Of a DNA stretch of 64,000 nucleotides, positions 1 through 9,800 are shown piece after piece. The translations under genes and the position numbers were made by a program. The stretch lies in assembly GCF_000526935.1 (NCBI RefSeq), contig NZ_JAHA01000008.1, positions 186,001 to 250,000 of the forward strand, in the 5' to 3' direction. The DNA is from Butyrivibrio sp. FCS014. Lineage in GTDB: Bacteria > Bacillota > Clostridia > Lachnospirales > Lachnospiraceae. Each line of letters begins with the position of its first letter. Within the stretch, counting starts at the first letter, position 1. The notes below the pieces were generated by a model that worked only from the letters and a program-made list of their open reading frames with translations, did not search any database and was not told where the DNA came from.

Positions 1-1007
1 TTGGTCTTTGTAATGTTATCTCCGACTTCCGGCTGCTTGTCCAGTTCCACATAGGCTCCCAGAAGCTTCTTGGTGGTCGGCAGATAATAGGTCATAAGCT
101 TATGAAGATCGTCCGCACTGGAGGGATCTTTTTTGACCTGCATGAAGATCCTGTTCATGATCTCCTCAAGTCTGTAAAGCTTATTGGACATATCCTCCGT
201 ATCCGGGATCATATCATTGACCTGTCTTACATAGGTGACATATTCATCACCCTCAACAAGGATATCCCTAACCTTCTGAGGATACTGGGCATATGCTGCC
301 TGTTTGGCCTTGTCTGCCTGCCTGATGGTCTGAGCAGCTTCCTTCTCCCTGGCCTCTCTGGCGATCCTGTCATTCTCAGCGCCTTCATACATCCTGTAGG
401 CTTCGTCGGTGATCATACAGGTGGTCTCGGTCCGGTCAAGCCTTGCCCTTGGCAGGAATCCCCGGCTGATCATATCCTTGATATCCTTAAGAACTTCCTT
501 GTCACTCTTAAGAAGCACCTTGGCAAGATCCGATATGGAGAAGTACTGAGCCTCCTTGAGAATGTTGCCGTACTGATAATATTTATTTGCAAGTTTGTAT
601 TTCCTGAGTCCGTTGAAAAAAGCCGCCGCACAAAGGGCTGAAATCACGCCCATCGCTATGGAGCCAGCAACCGAGCCGCTCACCAGAGCTCCCAAAAGAG
701 CCATAATAAAGATCGCTCCAAGGGCTCCTCCGAAGAACATCTCCGGCACACCCAGATATCTGCTGACCTTCTTCTGCAAAAAAGGAATGAAAGCGGCTTT
801 GGGTCTTCCTACCGGTCTTGCTGTTCCATTTATTGTCTGGGCCTGTCTGGCACTGGAGTAGGTGGTCCTTGGTGCCACGGAAACCGACTTGATAACCTTG
901 GAGATATCCGCGCCAAGATGACTGTAATCGTTCTTGTCAATGGCGATGGTTACGCTGTCCAGTATCTCTTTTCCGGCCTTTATAAATTCATCTCTATCGT
1001 TAGCCAA
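1..1007 (-). CDS. XpaC-like (5-bromo-4-chloroindolyl phosphate hydrolysis family) membrane protein, 3' end cut by window
   Basis: An open frame runs off the left edge. It begins at a TTG at 1007, which has an AAAGGA ribosome site about 10 bases upstream and no better ATG. About 335 residues are visible. Residues 1-80 are soluble. Around residues 90-135 there are two Gly/Ala-rich membrane segments. A charged helical region follows, including EAREKEAAQTIRQADKAKQA. The order of membrane hairpin then helical cytoplasmic tail fits the XpaC family, which often travels with TelA-type toxic-anion-resistance genes. The enzymatic name of the family is historical and its true role is not settled. The gene is divergent from the AraC-type regulator at 1191. 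A partner telA gene would lie beyond the left edge and cannot be seen. Family assignment is from overall pattern, not a catalytic motif. Confidence 0.6.
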   Translation of the reverse strand, partial: MANDRDEFIKAGKEILDSVTIAIDKNDYSHLGADISKVIKSVSVAPRTTYSSARQAQTINGTARPVGRPKAAFIPFLQKKVSRYLGVPEMFFGGALGAIFIMALLGALVSGSVAGSIAMGVISALCAAAFFNGLRKYKLANKYYQYGNILKEAQYFSISDLAKVLLKSDKEVLKDIKDMISRGFLPRARLDRTETTCMITDEAYRMYEGAENDRIAREAREKEAAQTIRQADKAKQAAYAQYPQKVRDILVEGDEYVTYVRQVNDMIPDTEDMSNKLYRLEEIMNRIFMQVKKDPSSADDLHKLMTYYLPTTKKLLGAYVELDKQPEVGDNITKT

Positions 1008-1026
1008 TTTGATCTGTTCCTTTCAC

Positions 1027-1047
1027 ATTTTGTACATTATACAAAAT
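1027..1047. promoter_or_regulatory. palindrome over the promoter of the XpaC-like gene
   Basis: The sequence is a perfect 8-bp inverted repeat, ATTTTGTA-5-TACAAAAT. On the minus strand it contains a perfect TATAAT (1041-1036), placed to serve the XpaC-like gene starting at 1007; the -35 is weak. A further half-like copy, ATTTTGTATA, lies at 1153-1162 in front of the AraC gene. A dimeric regulator bound here would block the -10 element. Whether the neighbouring AraC protein is that regulator is a guess. Confidence 0.45.
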
Positions 1048-1121
1048 GCAACTTACATTTTACAGTAAAAATGGCGAAAAAACAATTATCCTAAGCCCCT
1101 AAAAACCGCGAATGATTGCAC

Positions 1122-1151
1122 TTGAAATCCCCGTTAGCCGCATATTACAAT
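1122..1151 (+). promoter_or_regulatory. probable sigma-A promoter of the AraC-type regulator
   Basis: TTGAAA at 1122-1127 and TACAAT at 1146-1151 are separated by 18 bases and lie about 40 bases ahead of the start codon. Both boxes match the consensus at four or five of six positions. The spacing is one base above the optimum. Confidence 0.4.
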
Positions 1152-1190
1152 TATTTTGTATAAAAAGAAGCGTCTTTGAGAGGTCAATTC

Positions 1191-2105
1191 ATGGAAAAAG
1201 CCTATAAACTGCTGTTTAATACCGAGGAATCAGACGACCTGTATGTATACTGCTGCGGGCTCTCCCAGACTCTGCCGGGACACAGCTTCGGCCCTGCCCT
1301 TAAGCCCCATTTCATGATCCACTATGTGCTTAGTGGCAAAGGCTCTTTTAACATAGGAGGCAAAACCTACCCTCTGCGGGAAGGCTACGGCTTTCTTATC
1401 GTTCCCGACGAACTGGCCTACTACGTGGCTGATGATGCGGATCCCTGGACCTACGCCTGGGTTGGATTCGGCGGCAAAAGAGCTGAGGCCATCGTTTCAC
1501 AGCTTGGCCTGTCCCTGGTACAGCCTGTTTTCAAAAGTGATGCACAGCAGACCATCTATGATCTCATCAAGGACATGATGGACCACAATACCTTCAGCGT
1601 AGAGGACGTTCTTAGGAGAAACGGCCTTCTTTCCATGTTCCTGTCAGTTATCGCATCAGGGATCAGCGTATCCCAAAGAAGCGACAGCGGCAGTGCCAAC
1701 GACTATGTAAACAGAGCCCAGGCTTATATCCGCAGCAACTACTGCAATCCCATCAAGGTCACGGATATCGCCAACTATGTCTGCATCAACAGAAGCTACC
1801 TCTATACTCTTTTCCAAAAGACCCTTGGCATCTCTCCCCAGCAGTATCTGACCAGCTACCGCATCGCCAAGGCCACGGAGCTTTTGCAGCTCACCCAGCT
1901 CCCCATCGAATCCATAGCCATATCCTGTGGCTACTCGGATCCTTTGGTTTTCTCCAAGGCCTTTCGTCAGGAGAAAAAAATATCGCCCTCGGGATACAGA
2001 AAAACTCTGCCCAAGAGCGATACCAATGCCGGTAGTAAGGAGCATTTAAAGCAGGTGGAAAAGCTCATCGAGGAGCGTCACTTGGAATCCAACGATCCCA
2101 ATTAA
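1191..2105 (+). CDS. AraC-family transcriptional regulator (cupin plus HTH)
   Basis: The product is 304 residues. An N-terminal AraC-binding cupin-like domain (about residues 5-150, with the LSGKGSFNIGGKTYPL and GYGFLIVPDE strands) presumably senses a small ligand. A linker leads to a C-terminal double helix-turn-helix at about residues 175-275 (VTDIANYVCINRSYLYTLF, then IAISCGYSDPLVFSKAFR). I chose the ATG at 1191 because GAGAGG lies 7 bases upstream; an in-frame TTG at 1176 has no ribosome site. The stop overlaps the stop of convergent glgP by 3-4 bases, with no terminator between them. The target is not evident. The divergent XpaC-like gene and distant sugar genes are possible, but nothing in the sequence proves either. 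Confidence 0.85.
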   Translation: MEKAYKLLFNTEESDDLYVYCCGLSQTLPGHSFGPALKPHFMIHYVLSGKGSFNIGGKTYPLREGYGFLIVPDELAYYVADDADPWTYAWVGFGGKRAEAIVSQLGLSLVQPVFKSDAQQTIYDLIKDMMDHNTFSVEDVLRRNGLLSMFLSVIASGISVSQRSDSGSANDYVNRAQAYIRSNYCNPIKVTDIANYVCINRSYLYTLFQKTLGISPQQYLTSYRIAKATELLQLTQLPIESIAISCGYSDPLVFSKAFRQEKKISPSGYRKTLPKSDTNAGSKEHLKQVEKLIEERHLESNDPN

Positions 2106-4573
2106 AGCTCAAGCTTATCCAAATGCCATACTTCATCCACGTATTCCTGGATGGTTCTGTCTGATGAGAACTTGCCGCAGCATGCGGTGTTCATCATGGA
2201 CATCTTTGCCCAGCGCTTCTTGTCTGCGTAGGCGTCTGAAATCTTTCTCTGAGCCTCAAGATAGGCCTCGAAATCCTTAAGAATAAAGTACTGGTCTGCC
2301 TTGTTGGAATTTATTGTGTTAAGAAGGCAGTTATAAAGCGGTCTGAACAGCTCTCTGTCCTGAGAGAAGGTTCCGTCCACCAGTTTGTCAAGAACGGTCT
2401 TCACATTAGGATTGCTGTTGTAGATATCCATGGGATTATAGCCGCCGTGTTTCTCGAAGTCCATAACCTCCTGAGAGGTAAGACCGAAGATAAATGCGTT
2501 CTCCTCGCCAACCTCATTGACGATCTCCACATTGGCACCGTCCAGTGTTCCCAGTGTAACCGCACCGTTAAGCATCATCTTCATGTTTCCGGTTCCGGAA
2601 GCCTCTTTACTTGCTGTTGAGATCTGCTCGGAGATATCAGCTGCAGCAAAGATCAGCTCTGCGTTGGAAACCTTATAATCCTCGATAAATACAACCTTGA
2701 GCTTGCCGTTGATGTCGGGATCGTTGTTAACCACATCAGCCACAGAGTTAATGAGCTTGATGGTTAGCTTGGCTGTGAGATATCCGGCTGCTGCCTTTGC
2801 TCCGAAGATGTAGGTCTTGGGATAGAAGTCGTTGTCCGGATGTGTCTTGATCTCGTTGTACTTGTGGATAACCTGAAGTATGTTAAGGAGCTGTCTCTTG
2901 TACTCGTGAAGTCTCTTTACCTGTACATCGAAGATGGACTTGGGGTCAACCTCGACACCGTTGTGCTCAAGGATGTAGGCTGCAAGGCGCTTCTTGTTCT
3001 TAAGCTTTATTTCCATGAACTCAGCCTGAGCCTTCTTGTCGTCCACGAACTGTTTGAGCTTGCTCATCTCGGAGAGGTCTGTGATCCAGCCGTCGCCGAT
3101 TTTCTCTGTAACCCAGTCTGCCAGAAGAGGATTTGCATGCATAAGGAATCTTCTCTGGGTGATACCGTTGGTCTTATTGTTGAACTTCTCGGGCATCATC
3201 TCGTAGAAATCCTTAAGCTCTCTCTTTTCCAGGATCTCTGTGTGAAGTCTTGCAACACCGTTTACGGAATGTCCGCCAACAATTGCAAGGTGAGCCATCT
3301 TCACCTGGTTATCATAGAGGATAGCCATGCTTCTGATCTTGGCCTGAACATCGATTCCTGCGGAGCCGGTGTACTGGCGCATGATCTGGTCAACAAATCT
3401 TCTGTTGATCTCATCTACGATCTGATAAATTCTGGGAAGCAGCCTCTGGAAAAGATCTACCGGCCACTTCTCAAGGGCTTCGGCCATGATGGTGTGGTTG
3501 GTGTAGCAGCAGGTCTTGGTTGTTACATCCCAGGCCTCGTCCCAGGTGAGGTAATATTCATCCATGAGAATGCGCATAAGCTCTGCAACAGCTACCGTAG
3601 GGTGGGTATCGTTGAGCTGGAATACTGCCTTCTCATAGAACTTTCTTATGTCGTCATGTTTCTTAAGATATCTCTTTATAGCGGTCTGAACAGAAGCGGA
3701 GATAAAGAAATACTGCTGTTTGAGTCTCAGCTCTTTTCCCGCGATATGATTGTCGTTGGGGTAGAGGACCTCGCAGAGCTGGCTTGCAAGATTCTCCTGC
3801 TCAACAGCCTTCTGATAGTCGCCCTTGTCAAAGGAATCCAGCTGGAAGCACTGAACAGGCTCCGCATCCCAGATCCTTAAGGTGTTTACCACGCCGTTGC
3901 CGTAGCCGATAACGGGAAGATCGTAGGGAATAGCCTTAACAACCTGATATCCCTCCTGCTTGAACACGGTTCTTCCGCGCTCGTCGGTATACATATTTAC
4001 ATAGCCGCCAAACTTAACTTCCTTGGCGTACTCATTTCTTCTAAGTTCAAAGGGGTTTCCGTTCTCAAGCCAGGTATCGGGAACCTCAACCTGGTAGCCG
4101 TCCTTGATCTTCTGGCGGAACATTCCGTATTTGTAACGGATTCCGCAGCCATAGGCCATATATCCCAGAGTTGAAAGGGAATCAAGGAAACATGCGGCAA
4201 GTCTTCCAAGACCACCGTTGCCAAGGGCGGGATCGGGCTCCTGATCCTCGATCATGTTTACATCTATTCCCAGCTCATCAAGGGCTTCCTTGACGGGTTT
4301 GTAGGCCTGAAGATTGATCAGGTTGTTGCCGAAGGCTCTTCCCATAAGGAATTCCATGGACATGTAGTACACGATCTTGGGATCCTGCTCCGCTGCTGCC
4401 TTCTGGGTTGTCATCCAGTGATCCACAATGGCGTCCTTGATTGCATAGGCTGCTGCCTGATACATCTCCTGGGGAGTAGCCTCATCCATGGTCTTTCTGT
4501 AAAGAGTCTTTACGTTGTACTGTACGCTTCTCTTAAACAGATCTTTGTCAAAAGATAGTTTTTTCTTCTTCAT
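2102..4573 (-). CDS. glgP: glycogen/starch/alpha-glucan phosphorylase
   Basis: The product is 823 residues, the normal length for family GT35. It releases glucose-1-phosphate from alpha-1,4-glucan ends with phosphate, in the cytosol. The N-terminal half carries the conserved EDQEPDPALGNGGLGRLAACF segment region and NDTHPTVAVAEL. The PLP-binding motif EASGTGNMKMMLNG is near residues 657-670, with the Schiff-base lysine in it, and the LGTLDGANVEI motif follows. I chose the ATG at 4573 because AGGAGG lies 4-5 bases upstream; an earlier ATG eight codons upstream has none. The gene stands alone, between the convergent AraC gene and the flagellin terminator. No other glycogen genes are adjacent, so it probably serves stored or imported maltodextrin. 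The GH13 enzyme at the far end of the window would supply related substrate. Confidence 0.97.
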   Translation of the reverse strand: MKKKKLSFDKDLFKRSVQYNVKTLYRKTMDEATPQEMYQAAAYAIKDAIVDHWMTTQKAAAEQDPKIVYYMSMEFLMGRAFGNNLINLQAYKPVKEALDELGIDVNMIEDQEPDPALGNGGLGRLAACFLDSLSTLGYMAYGCGIRYKYGMFRQKIKDGYQVEVPDTWLENGNPFELRRNEYAKEVKFGGYVNMYTDERGRTVFKQEGYQVVKAIPYDLPVIGYGNGVVNTLRIWDAEPVQCFQLDSFDKGDYQKAVEQENLASQLCEVLYPNDNHIAGKELRLKQQYFFISASVQTAIKRYLKKHDDIRKFYEKAVFQLNDTHPTVAVAELMRILMDEYYLTWDEAWDVTTKTCCYTNHTIMAEALEKWPVDLFQRLLPRIYQIVDEINRRFVDQIMRQYTGSAGIDVQAKIRSMAILYDNQVKMAHLAIVGGHSVNGVARLHTEILEKRELKDFYEMMPEKFNNKTNGITQRRFLMHANPLLADWVTEKIGDGWITDLSEMSKLKQFVDDKKAQAEFMEIKLKNKKRLAAYILEHNGVEVDPKSIFDVQVKRLHEYKRQLLNILQVIHKYNEIKTHPDNDFYPKTYIFGAKAAAGYLTAKLTIKLINSVADVVNNDPDINGKLKVVFIEDYKVSNAELIFAAADISEQISTASKEASGTGNMKMMLNGAVTLGTLDGANVEIVNEVGEENAFIFGLTSQEVMDFEKHGGYNPMDIYNSNPNVKTVLDKLVDGTFSQDRELFRPLYNCLLNTINSNKADQYFILKDFEAYLEAQRKISDAYADKKRWAKMSMMNTACCGKFSSDRTIQEYVDEVWHLDKLEL

Positions 4574-4611
4574 ATATCCTCCTGGTGATTGGTTCACTCT
4601 CTGTTATTTCA

Positions 4612-4664
4612 TAAAAAAAGAAAAGAACACTATTTCATTCTACCGCAAAATAGTGCACTTTTCT
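4612..4664 (-). terminator. intrinsic terminator of the flagellin gene
   Basis: Two 17-bp arms (4619-4635 and 4648-4664) match at 15 of 17 positions around a 12-base loop. On the minus strand they are followed by seven T. The structure lies just after the flagellin stop at 4713 and before glgP, so it insulates glgP from the strong flagellar promoter. Confidence 0.85.
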
Positions 4665-4712
4665 ATAAACAATACGTAAATTAGCTCATTTCACGCGGTC
4701 TACAGCACTTTT

Positions 4713-6611
4713 TTACTGTAGAAGTGCAAGAACACCCTCATTTGTCTGGTTGGCCTGAGCCAGCATTGACTGTCCTGCCTGGGCCAGAATGTTATTGTTG
4801 GAGTATTTCACCATCTCTCTTGCCATATCCGTGTCACGGATCAGGGACTCTGCGCTTTGTGTGTTTTCAACAACGTTATCCAGATTCTTTATGGCATGCT
4901 CCATACGATTCTGATAGGCGCCGAATACGCCGCGCTGCTCATCCACAATCTGAGCAGCCTTTTTTACCTTATCAAGACCATCAATAGCATTATCTCTGGT
5001 AAGAGTATTAAGAGCGTTGATTCCCAGTGAATGGTTGTTGAGAACATCATAGATAAGGGGAATTATGTTGTCATCGCCGCTCTCGGAACCTGCCTGTATG
5101 TTCAGCTTCATTGTTCCTGCGTAGATGTTTGCTTCGAAATCGTTGGCGCTGTAATTGAGCATCTGCATGGAGTTCATGCTACTTCTGGTCATATCCGCAC
5201 CGGAAATATTGGCTATTCTTGTAATGATATCTGCCGCAGTTTCAGACTCGTCAACATTCATGTGAAGGGTAAAACTTCCGATAGTGCCTGTTACATCCGT
5301 TCCGTCATTTGTATATTTCAGAGTATCCGAAGTGGTAAGTGCAAAATTTATATGAAGTTGTCCGCCTACAGTACTGGAGTTTATAAGCGAATTATTGGCT
5401 GTTGTTCCGTTGAGGGCATTGTTAATTGCTGTTTCGAGGTCGGCATTATTGAAAGACATATTTCTGGAGTATTTGTTCCCATTATAGTAATACCACCAGA
5501 CCCCTTCTGTTTCTGCACTTCTCTCTCCTGATGATGTATATACGGAGCCGCTGTACTTTGCTGTAACATCAAAAGTAGCAGGGGTTGAGGGCTGTGTGTT
5601 TGCGTTTTTTCCAAAGTCGAAATCAAAACTCATCGTTGAAGTATCCGATGCGTTTTTTCTGTTGTCGGGGTCATTCCCGTCGGGATTGATATAATCTTCG
5701 CTCCCGTTTGCAGCGTTTCTGCTGATAATTCCGGCCGGGTAGGTCATACTTCCGGAAATACTTGAGCGGCTGTCGCCGCGGACCGTACCTGATAATGAAT
5801 ATCCTGAGCTGGTTCCTACAGCTTTATTGTTGAGCTCTGAAACCAGCTGTGCCATCGTGGCATCGCTGTCCAGGGTAAGCCGCAGATTGGGAGAAATGCC
5901 CTGAGCTGAAGGATAGGTTGAATAATCCATGGTAGAGCTGTCCAGTTTTATGGTAAATCCTTCTTTAAGGGCGTCCTCAGAAGGCCAGGCAATCTCGTTA
6001 CTGGTGTAATTGATGCCGTCATAACCGTTCCACTTTACCTTTACTCCGCTGCCTGTTGCTTCAAAGCGGAATGCACCATCGCTGGGCCATGCAGCCTTAT
6101 TTGTTTCGGTGACCGTGCCGCTGTACCAACTATTCTGAATTCCCCAGGTAAATATCGGTCTCTGCTCCGTTCCTATAGATTTCCTGTCTGTTGTATTCTC
6201 ATCCCAGATAAGCTTTTCGTTGAAAGAAGTAGTATGGAAAGTTTTGTTACATTCAACCTTAAGCTGCTGTATCTCGGAATCGATATATTCTCTGTCTTCG
6301 GGGGTAAGGGTGTCGTTGGATGCCTTGACGCAGAGCTCCGTCATACGGGCAAGCATATCATCGATCTCTGCGAGAGCCGCATCCGCAACCTGGACATAAG
6401 AAACACCGTCCTGGACGTTCCTTGAAGCCTGATCCAGTCCGCGTATCTGTCTTCTCATTTTTTCACTGATAGCAAGACCTGCAGCATCATCTGCAGCACG
6501 ATTGATTCTATAACCTGAAGACAGCTTTTCAGACGACTTGGCCTGGAGGCCAGTCGTTATTCCGAGCTGTCTGTTTGAATTCATCGCTAAGAGATTGTGC
6601 TGTATTACCAT
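4713..6611 (-). CDS. fliC: flagellin with long central variable domain
   Basis: The product is 632 residues, the structural subunit of the flagellar filament. The N-terminal D0/D1 region (residues 1 to about 140) has the hallmark MVIQHNLLAMNSNRQLG start and LSSGYRINRAADDAAGLAISE. The C-terminal D1/D0 region (about 540-632) has RGVFGAYQNRMEHAIKNL and ends in ANQTNEGVLALLQ. Between them lie some 400 residues of Ser/Thr/Asn/Gly-rich sequence with little similarity to anything I know, probably surface-exposed. AAGGA lies 9 bases before the ATG. The gene has its own sigma-28-like promoter and terminator, and no chaperone, csrA or fliW gene is adjacent. It is therefore a stand-alone filament gene, separate from the main flagellar operons. 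Bacilli and clostridia often call it hag. Confidence 0.95.
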   Translation of the reverse strand: MVIQHNLLAMNSNRQLGITTGLQAKSSEKLSSGYRINRAADDAAGLAISEKMRRQIRGLDQASRNVQDGVSYVQVADAALAEIDDMLARMTELCVKASNDTLTPEDREYIDSEIQQLKVECNKTFHTTSFNEKLIWDENTTDRKSIGTEQRPIFTWGIQNSWYSGTVTETNKAAWPSDGAFRFEATGSGVKVKWNGYDGINYTSNEIAWPSEDALKEGFTIKLDSSTMDYSTYPSAQGISPNLRLTLDSDATMAQLVSELNNKAVGTSSGYSLSGTVRGDSRSSISGSMTYPAGIISRNAANGSEDYINPDGNDPDNRKNASDTSTMSFDFDFGKNANTQPSTPATFDVTAKYSGSVYTSSGERSAETEGVWWYYYNGNKYSRNMSFNNADLETAINNALNGTTANNSLINSSTVGGQLHINFALTTSDTLKYTNDGTDVTGTIGSFTLHMNVDESETAADIITRIANISGADMTRSSMNSMQMLNYSANDFEANIYAGTMKLNIQAGSESGDDNIIPLIYDVLNNHSLGINALNTLTRDNAIDGLDKVKKAAQIVDEQRGVFGAYQNRMEHAIKNLDNVVENTQSAESLIRDTDMAREMVKYSNNNILAQAGQSMLAQANQTNEGVLALLQ

Positions 6612-6612
6612 G

Positions 6613-6704
6613 GTAAAAGATCCTTCTTAAGTTGCCTGAAGTCCCTTGTCAGGCGGGGGTCTTAAAAGGCGTCCTTGCAGGTTATCAGCCACATCCCTTT
6701 GGCT
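6613..6704 (-). promoter_or_regulatory. flagellin 5' leader with two GGA-loop hairpins, candidate CsrA target
   Basis: In minus-strand order, the first hairpin is AGCC / GGCT (6704-6687) with loop AAAGGGATGT. The second is GCCTGA / TCAGGC (6654-6634, six perfect pairs) with loop CAAGGGACT. Third comes the ribosome site AAGAAGGAT at about 6619-6628. CsrA proteins bind ARGGA in hairpin loops, and in Bacillus they repress flagellin translation when one site covers the ribosome site. The layout of loop site, loop site, then GGA in the ribosome site fits that scheme. No binding has been shown here and csrA is not in the window. Confidence 0.5.
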
Positions 6705-6711
6705 ATTATTT

Positions 6712-6738
6712 ATATCGGCCTATTTACGCTATTCATTA
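6712..6738 (-). promoter_or_regulatory. sigma-28 (FliA/SigD) type promoter of flagellin
   Basis: The minus strand reads TAAT (6738-6735), 15 bases, then GCCGATAT (6719-6712). The sigma-28 consensus is TAAA-N15-GCCGATAA, so the match is 3/4 and 7/8 with exact spacing. It places transcription start about 95 bases ahead of the flagellin ATG, giving room for the leader hairpins. Confidence 0.8.
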
Positions 6739-6747
6739 AGACAATAT

Positions 6748-6782
6748 TAAAAGCACCCCCATCTTTAGAGGATGGAGGTGCT
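6748..6782 (-). terminator. intrinsic terminator downstream of ileS
   Basis: The 12-bp arms AGCACCTCCATC and GATGGGGGTGCT have one mismatch and a 7-base loop, and are followed by TTTTAAT on the minus strand. The structure sits 43 bases after the ileS stop and just ahead of the flagellin promoter. Confidence 0.8.
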
Positions 6783-6825
6783 CATCTATCGCATGATTTC
6801 AGTCATTTAGCTCTTTTGCGGGTCA

Positions 6826-9800
6826 TCAGACTTTCTCAACACCGATGGTTACCTTCTCGCCGTTGATATCCCACTCTTTAGCATTGGCTACATCTGATCC
6901 GTAAACCACTTCGTTGGCCAGAACCTTGGTTGCAATGCTGTTTTCATTGGCCTTTACAATGCCGGCAAGCTTCTCATTGCCGTTAAGGGATACCTTGATG
7001 TGATCCATAACTTCAAAGCCGGAATCCTTACGCATGGTCTGAACCTTACTGATAACCTCAAGGACAAATCCCTCGTTGATAAGCTCCTCAGTGAGGTTGG
7101 TATCAAGGACAACAGTGATTCCCCAGTTCTCCTGTGATACGAAGCCTTCCTTCTGAGCCATCTCGATAAGAAGGTCTTCCTTAACAAGCTCAACATCAAC
7201 ATCATTTACTGTGAACCTGATGTTTCCGTTGGTATTAAGCTCGTCCATGGTGGCATTTCCGTCAAGTCCCTCAAGGTAAGCCTTGATGGCTCCGATATTC
7301 TTGCCGTACTTAGGTCCCAGAGTCTTAAGCTGAGGCTTGAAGCTGTAGCTTGTAAAGTCTCTTACATCATCTGTGAAGGCAACGTTCTTGACGTTGAGCT
7401 CCTCTCTGATGATATCTGTATAGAACTCGCCTACAGTCTGCTCAGCCTTTACATACATCTGGCCGATAGGCTGACGGTTCTTGATATTTGCTGCATTTCT
7501 TGCTGCTCTTCCAAGGACTACGATGTCGAGAACCTCTTCCATGTCCTTCTCAAGCTTAGTATCGATCATGGACTCATCCACAACAGGGAAGTCGCAAAGG
7601 TGGATACTCTCAGGAGCATCTGCAAAGCTGTTCCTTACAATATTCTGGTAGATCTCCTCTGTCATGAAAGGAACCATGGGAGCTGCTGCCTTGGCAACAG
7701 TAACAAGTGCTGTGTAAAGAGTCATGTAAGCAGAGATCTTGTCCTGCTCCATTCCCTTAGCCCAGAAACGCTCACGGGATCTTCTTACATACCAGTTGGA
7801 CATCTCGTCAACGAAGTTGTCCAGAGCCTTACCTGCCTCAGGGATCCTGTAGTTATTAAGATTCTCATCAACGGCCTTTACGCAGCTGTTAAGCTTTGAA
7901 AGAAGCCACTTATCCATAACGGTAAGCTTATCTGTCTCAAGCTTGTAATTGGCGGCATCGAATCCGTCGATATTTGCGTAAAGTGTAAAGAACGCATATG
8001 TGTTCCAAAGTGTTCCCAGGAACTTGCGCTGTCCTTCCATAACCGCATCACCTGAGAATCTTGAAGGAAGCCAGGGTGCCGAGTTTGTGTAGAAGTACCA
8101 TCTGATGGCATCTGCGCCGTATTTCTCAAGGGCCTCGAAAGGATCTACCGCGTTGCCCTTTGACTTACTCATCTTCTGTCCGTTCTCATCCTGCACAAGG
8201 CCGAGTACTATAACATTTTTGAATGCAGGCTTGTTGAAAAGAAGTGTTGCCTCTGCGTGAAGTGAGTAGAACCATCCTCTAGTCTGGTCTACAGCCTCAG
8301 AGATGAACTCTGCGGGGAACTGCTTCTCGAAGAGCTCCTTGTTCTCAAAAGGATAGTGGAGCTGTGCAAAAGGCATTGCTCCTGAGTCGAACCAGCAGTC
8401 GATAACCTCTTTTACCCTGTGCATCTTCTTGCCGCACTTAGGGCAGGTGATCTCATACTGATCGATATAAGGTCTGTGAAGCTCGCAGGTCTCTGCTGAA
8501 GGATCTCCGGAGAGCTCAGCAAGCTCTTTTCTTGAACCAACGGAGAGCTGGTGACCGCAGTCATCGCACTCCCAGATATTAAGAGGTGTTCCCCAGTATC
8601 TGTCACGGGAGATACCCCAGTCCTGGATATTCTCAAGCCAGTCGCCGAATCTTCCCTTACCGATGGACTCGGGAACCCAGTTGATCTCTTTGTTGTTGCG
8701 GATAAGGTCGTCTTTAACCTCTGTAACCTTGATGAACCATGAGGAACGAGCATAGTAAAGAAGGGGTGTTCCGCATCTCCAGCAGTGAGGATAATCATGC
8801 TCCATCTTAGGTGCTGAGAACAGAAGGCTTCTGCCATCGAGGTCCTTAAGTACCTCGGGATCCGCACTTACTGCGCCTTCATCCATTTCCTTCTGAGTGG
8901 GCTTACATCTGTAGCCCGCAAAAGGAGTCTCGGGTTTAAGTCTACCCTCTGAATCAACCATCTGTACAAGAGGAGCGTCATACTTACGACCAACTCTTGC
9001 GTCGTCTTCACCAAATGCAGGAGCGATATGTACGATACCGGTACCGTCTGACATGGTTACGTAGTTGTCGCAGTAGATGAAGAAGGCTTTCTTGTGCTGC
9101 TTGTCAGCCTCATCCTTGGCACACTGGTAAAGAGGCTCGTACTCCTTGTACTCGAGGTCTGTTCCCTTGTAGGTCTCAAGCACCTCGTAGGCTGCCTGTC
9201 CCTCTTCTTTTGCAAGAGAGCCAAGAACAGTGTCTGCAAGAGCCTGTGCCAGATAATATGTATAACCGTCTGCTGCCTTAACCTTTACATAAGTCTCGTC
9301 AGGGTTTACGCAGAGGCCGATGTTTGAAGGAAGTGTCCAGGGTGTGGTTGTCCATGCAAGGAAGTAAGCATCTTCACCAGCAACCTTGAAGCGAACAACG
9401 GCTGTGCGCTCTTTGAGAGTCTTATAGCCCTGTGCTACCTCGTGGGATGAAAGAGGAGTTCCGCAGCGAGGGCAGTAAGGAACTACCTTGAAGCCCTTGT
9501 AGAGAAGACCCTTCTTCCAGATCTCATTGAGAGCCCACCACTCGGACTCGATGAAATTGTCATCATAGGTGATGTAGGGGTGCTCCATATCAGCCCAGAA
9601 ACCAACGGTTCCGGAGAAGTCCTCCCACATTCCCTTATATTTCCATACGGATTCCTTACACTTCTTGATGAAAGGCTCCATTCCGTACTCTTCGATCTGT
9701 TCCTTGCCGTCGAGACCAAGCATCTTCTCAACCTCAAGCTCAACAGGAAGACCGTGGGTATCCCAGCCTGCCTTACGGGGAACGGTATATCCCTTCATGG

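Noticed and set aside
2840..3880. Long plus-strand open frame opposite glgP (346 codons)
   Set aside because: It is antisense to a certain gene, has leucine/valine-rich shadow composition and no ribosome site.
6613..6738. c-di-GMP-I riboswitch in the flagellin leader
   Set aside because: GGACGCC and GCCAAAGG fragments recall the GEMM core, but the tetraloop receptor and the ordered paired stems are missing. The GGA-loop explanation fits better.
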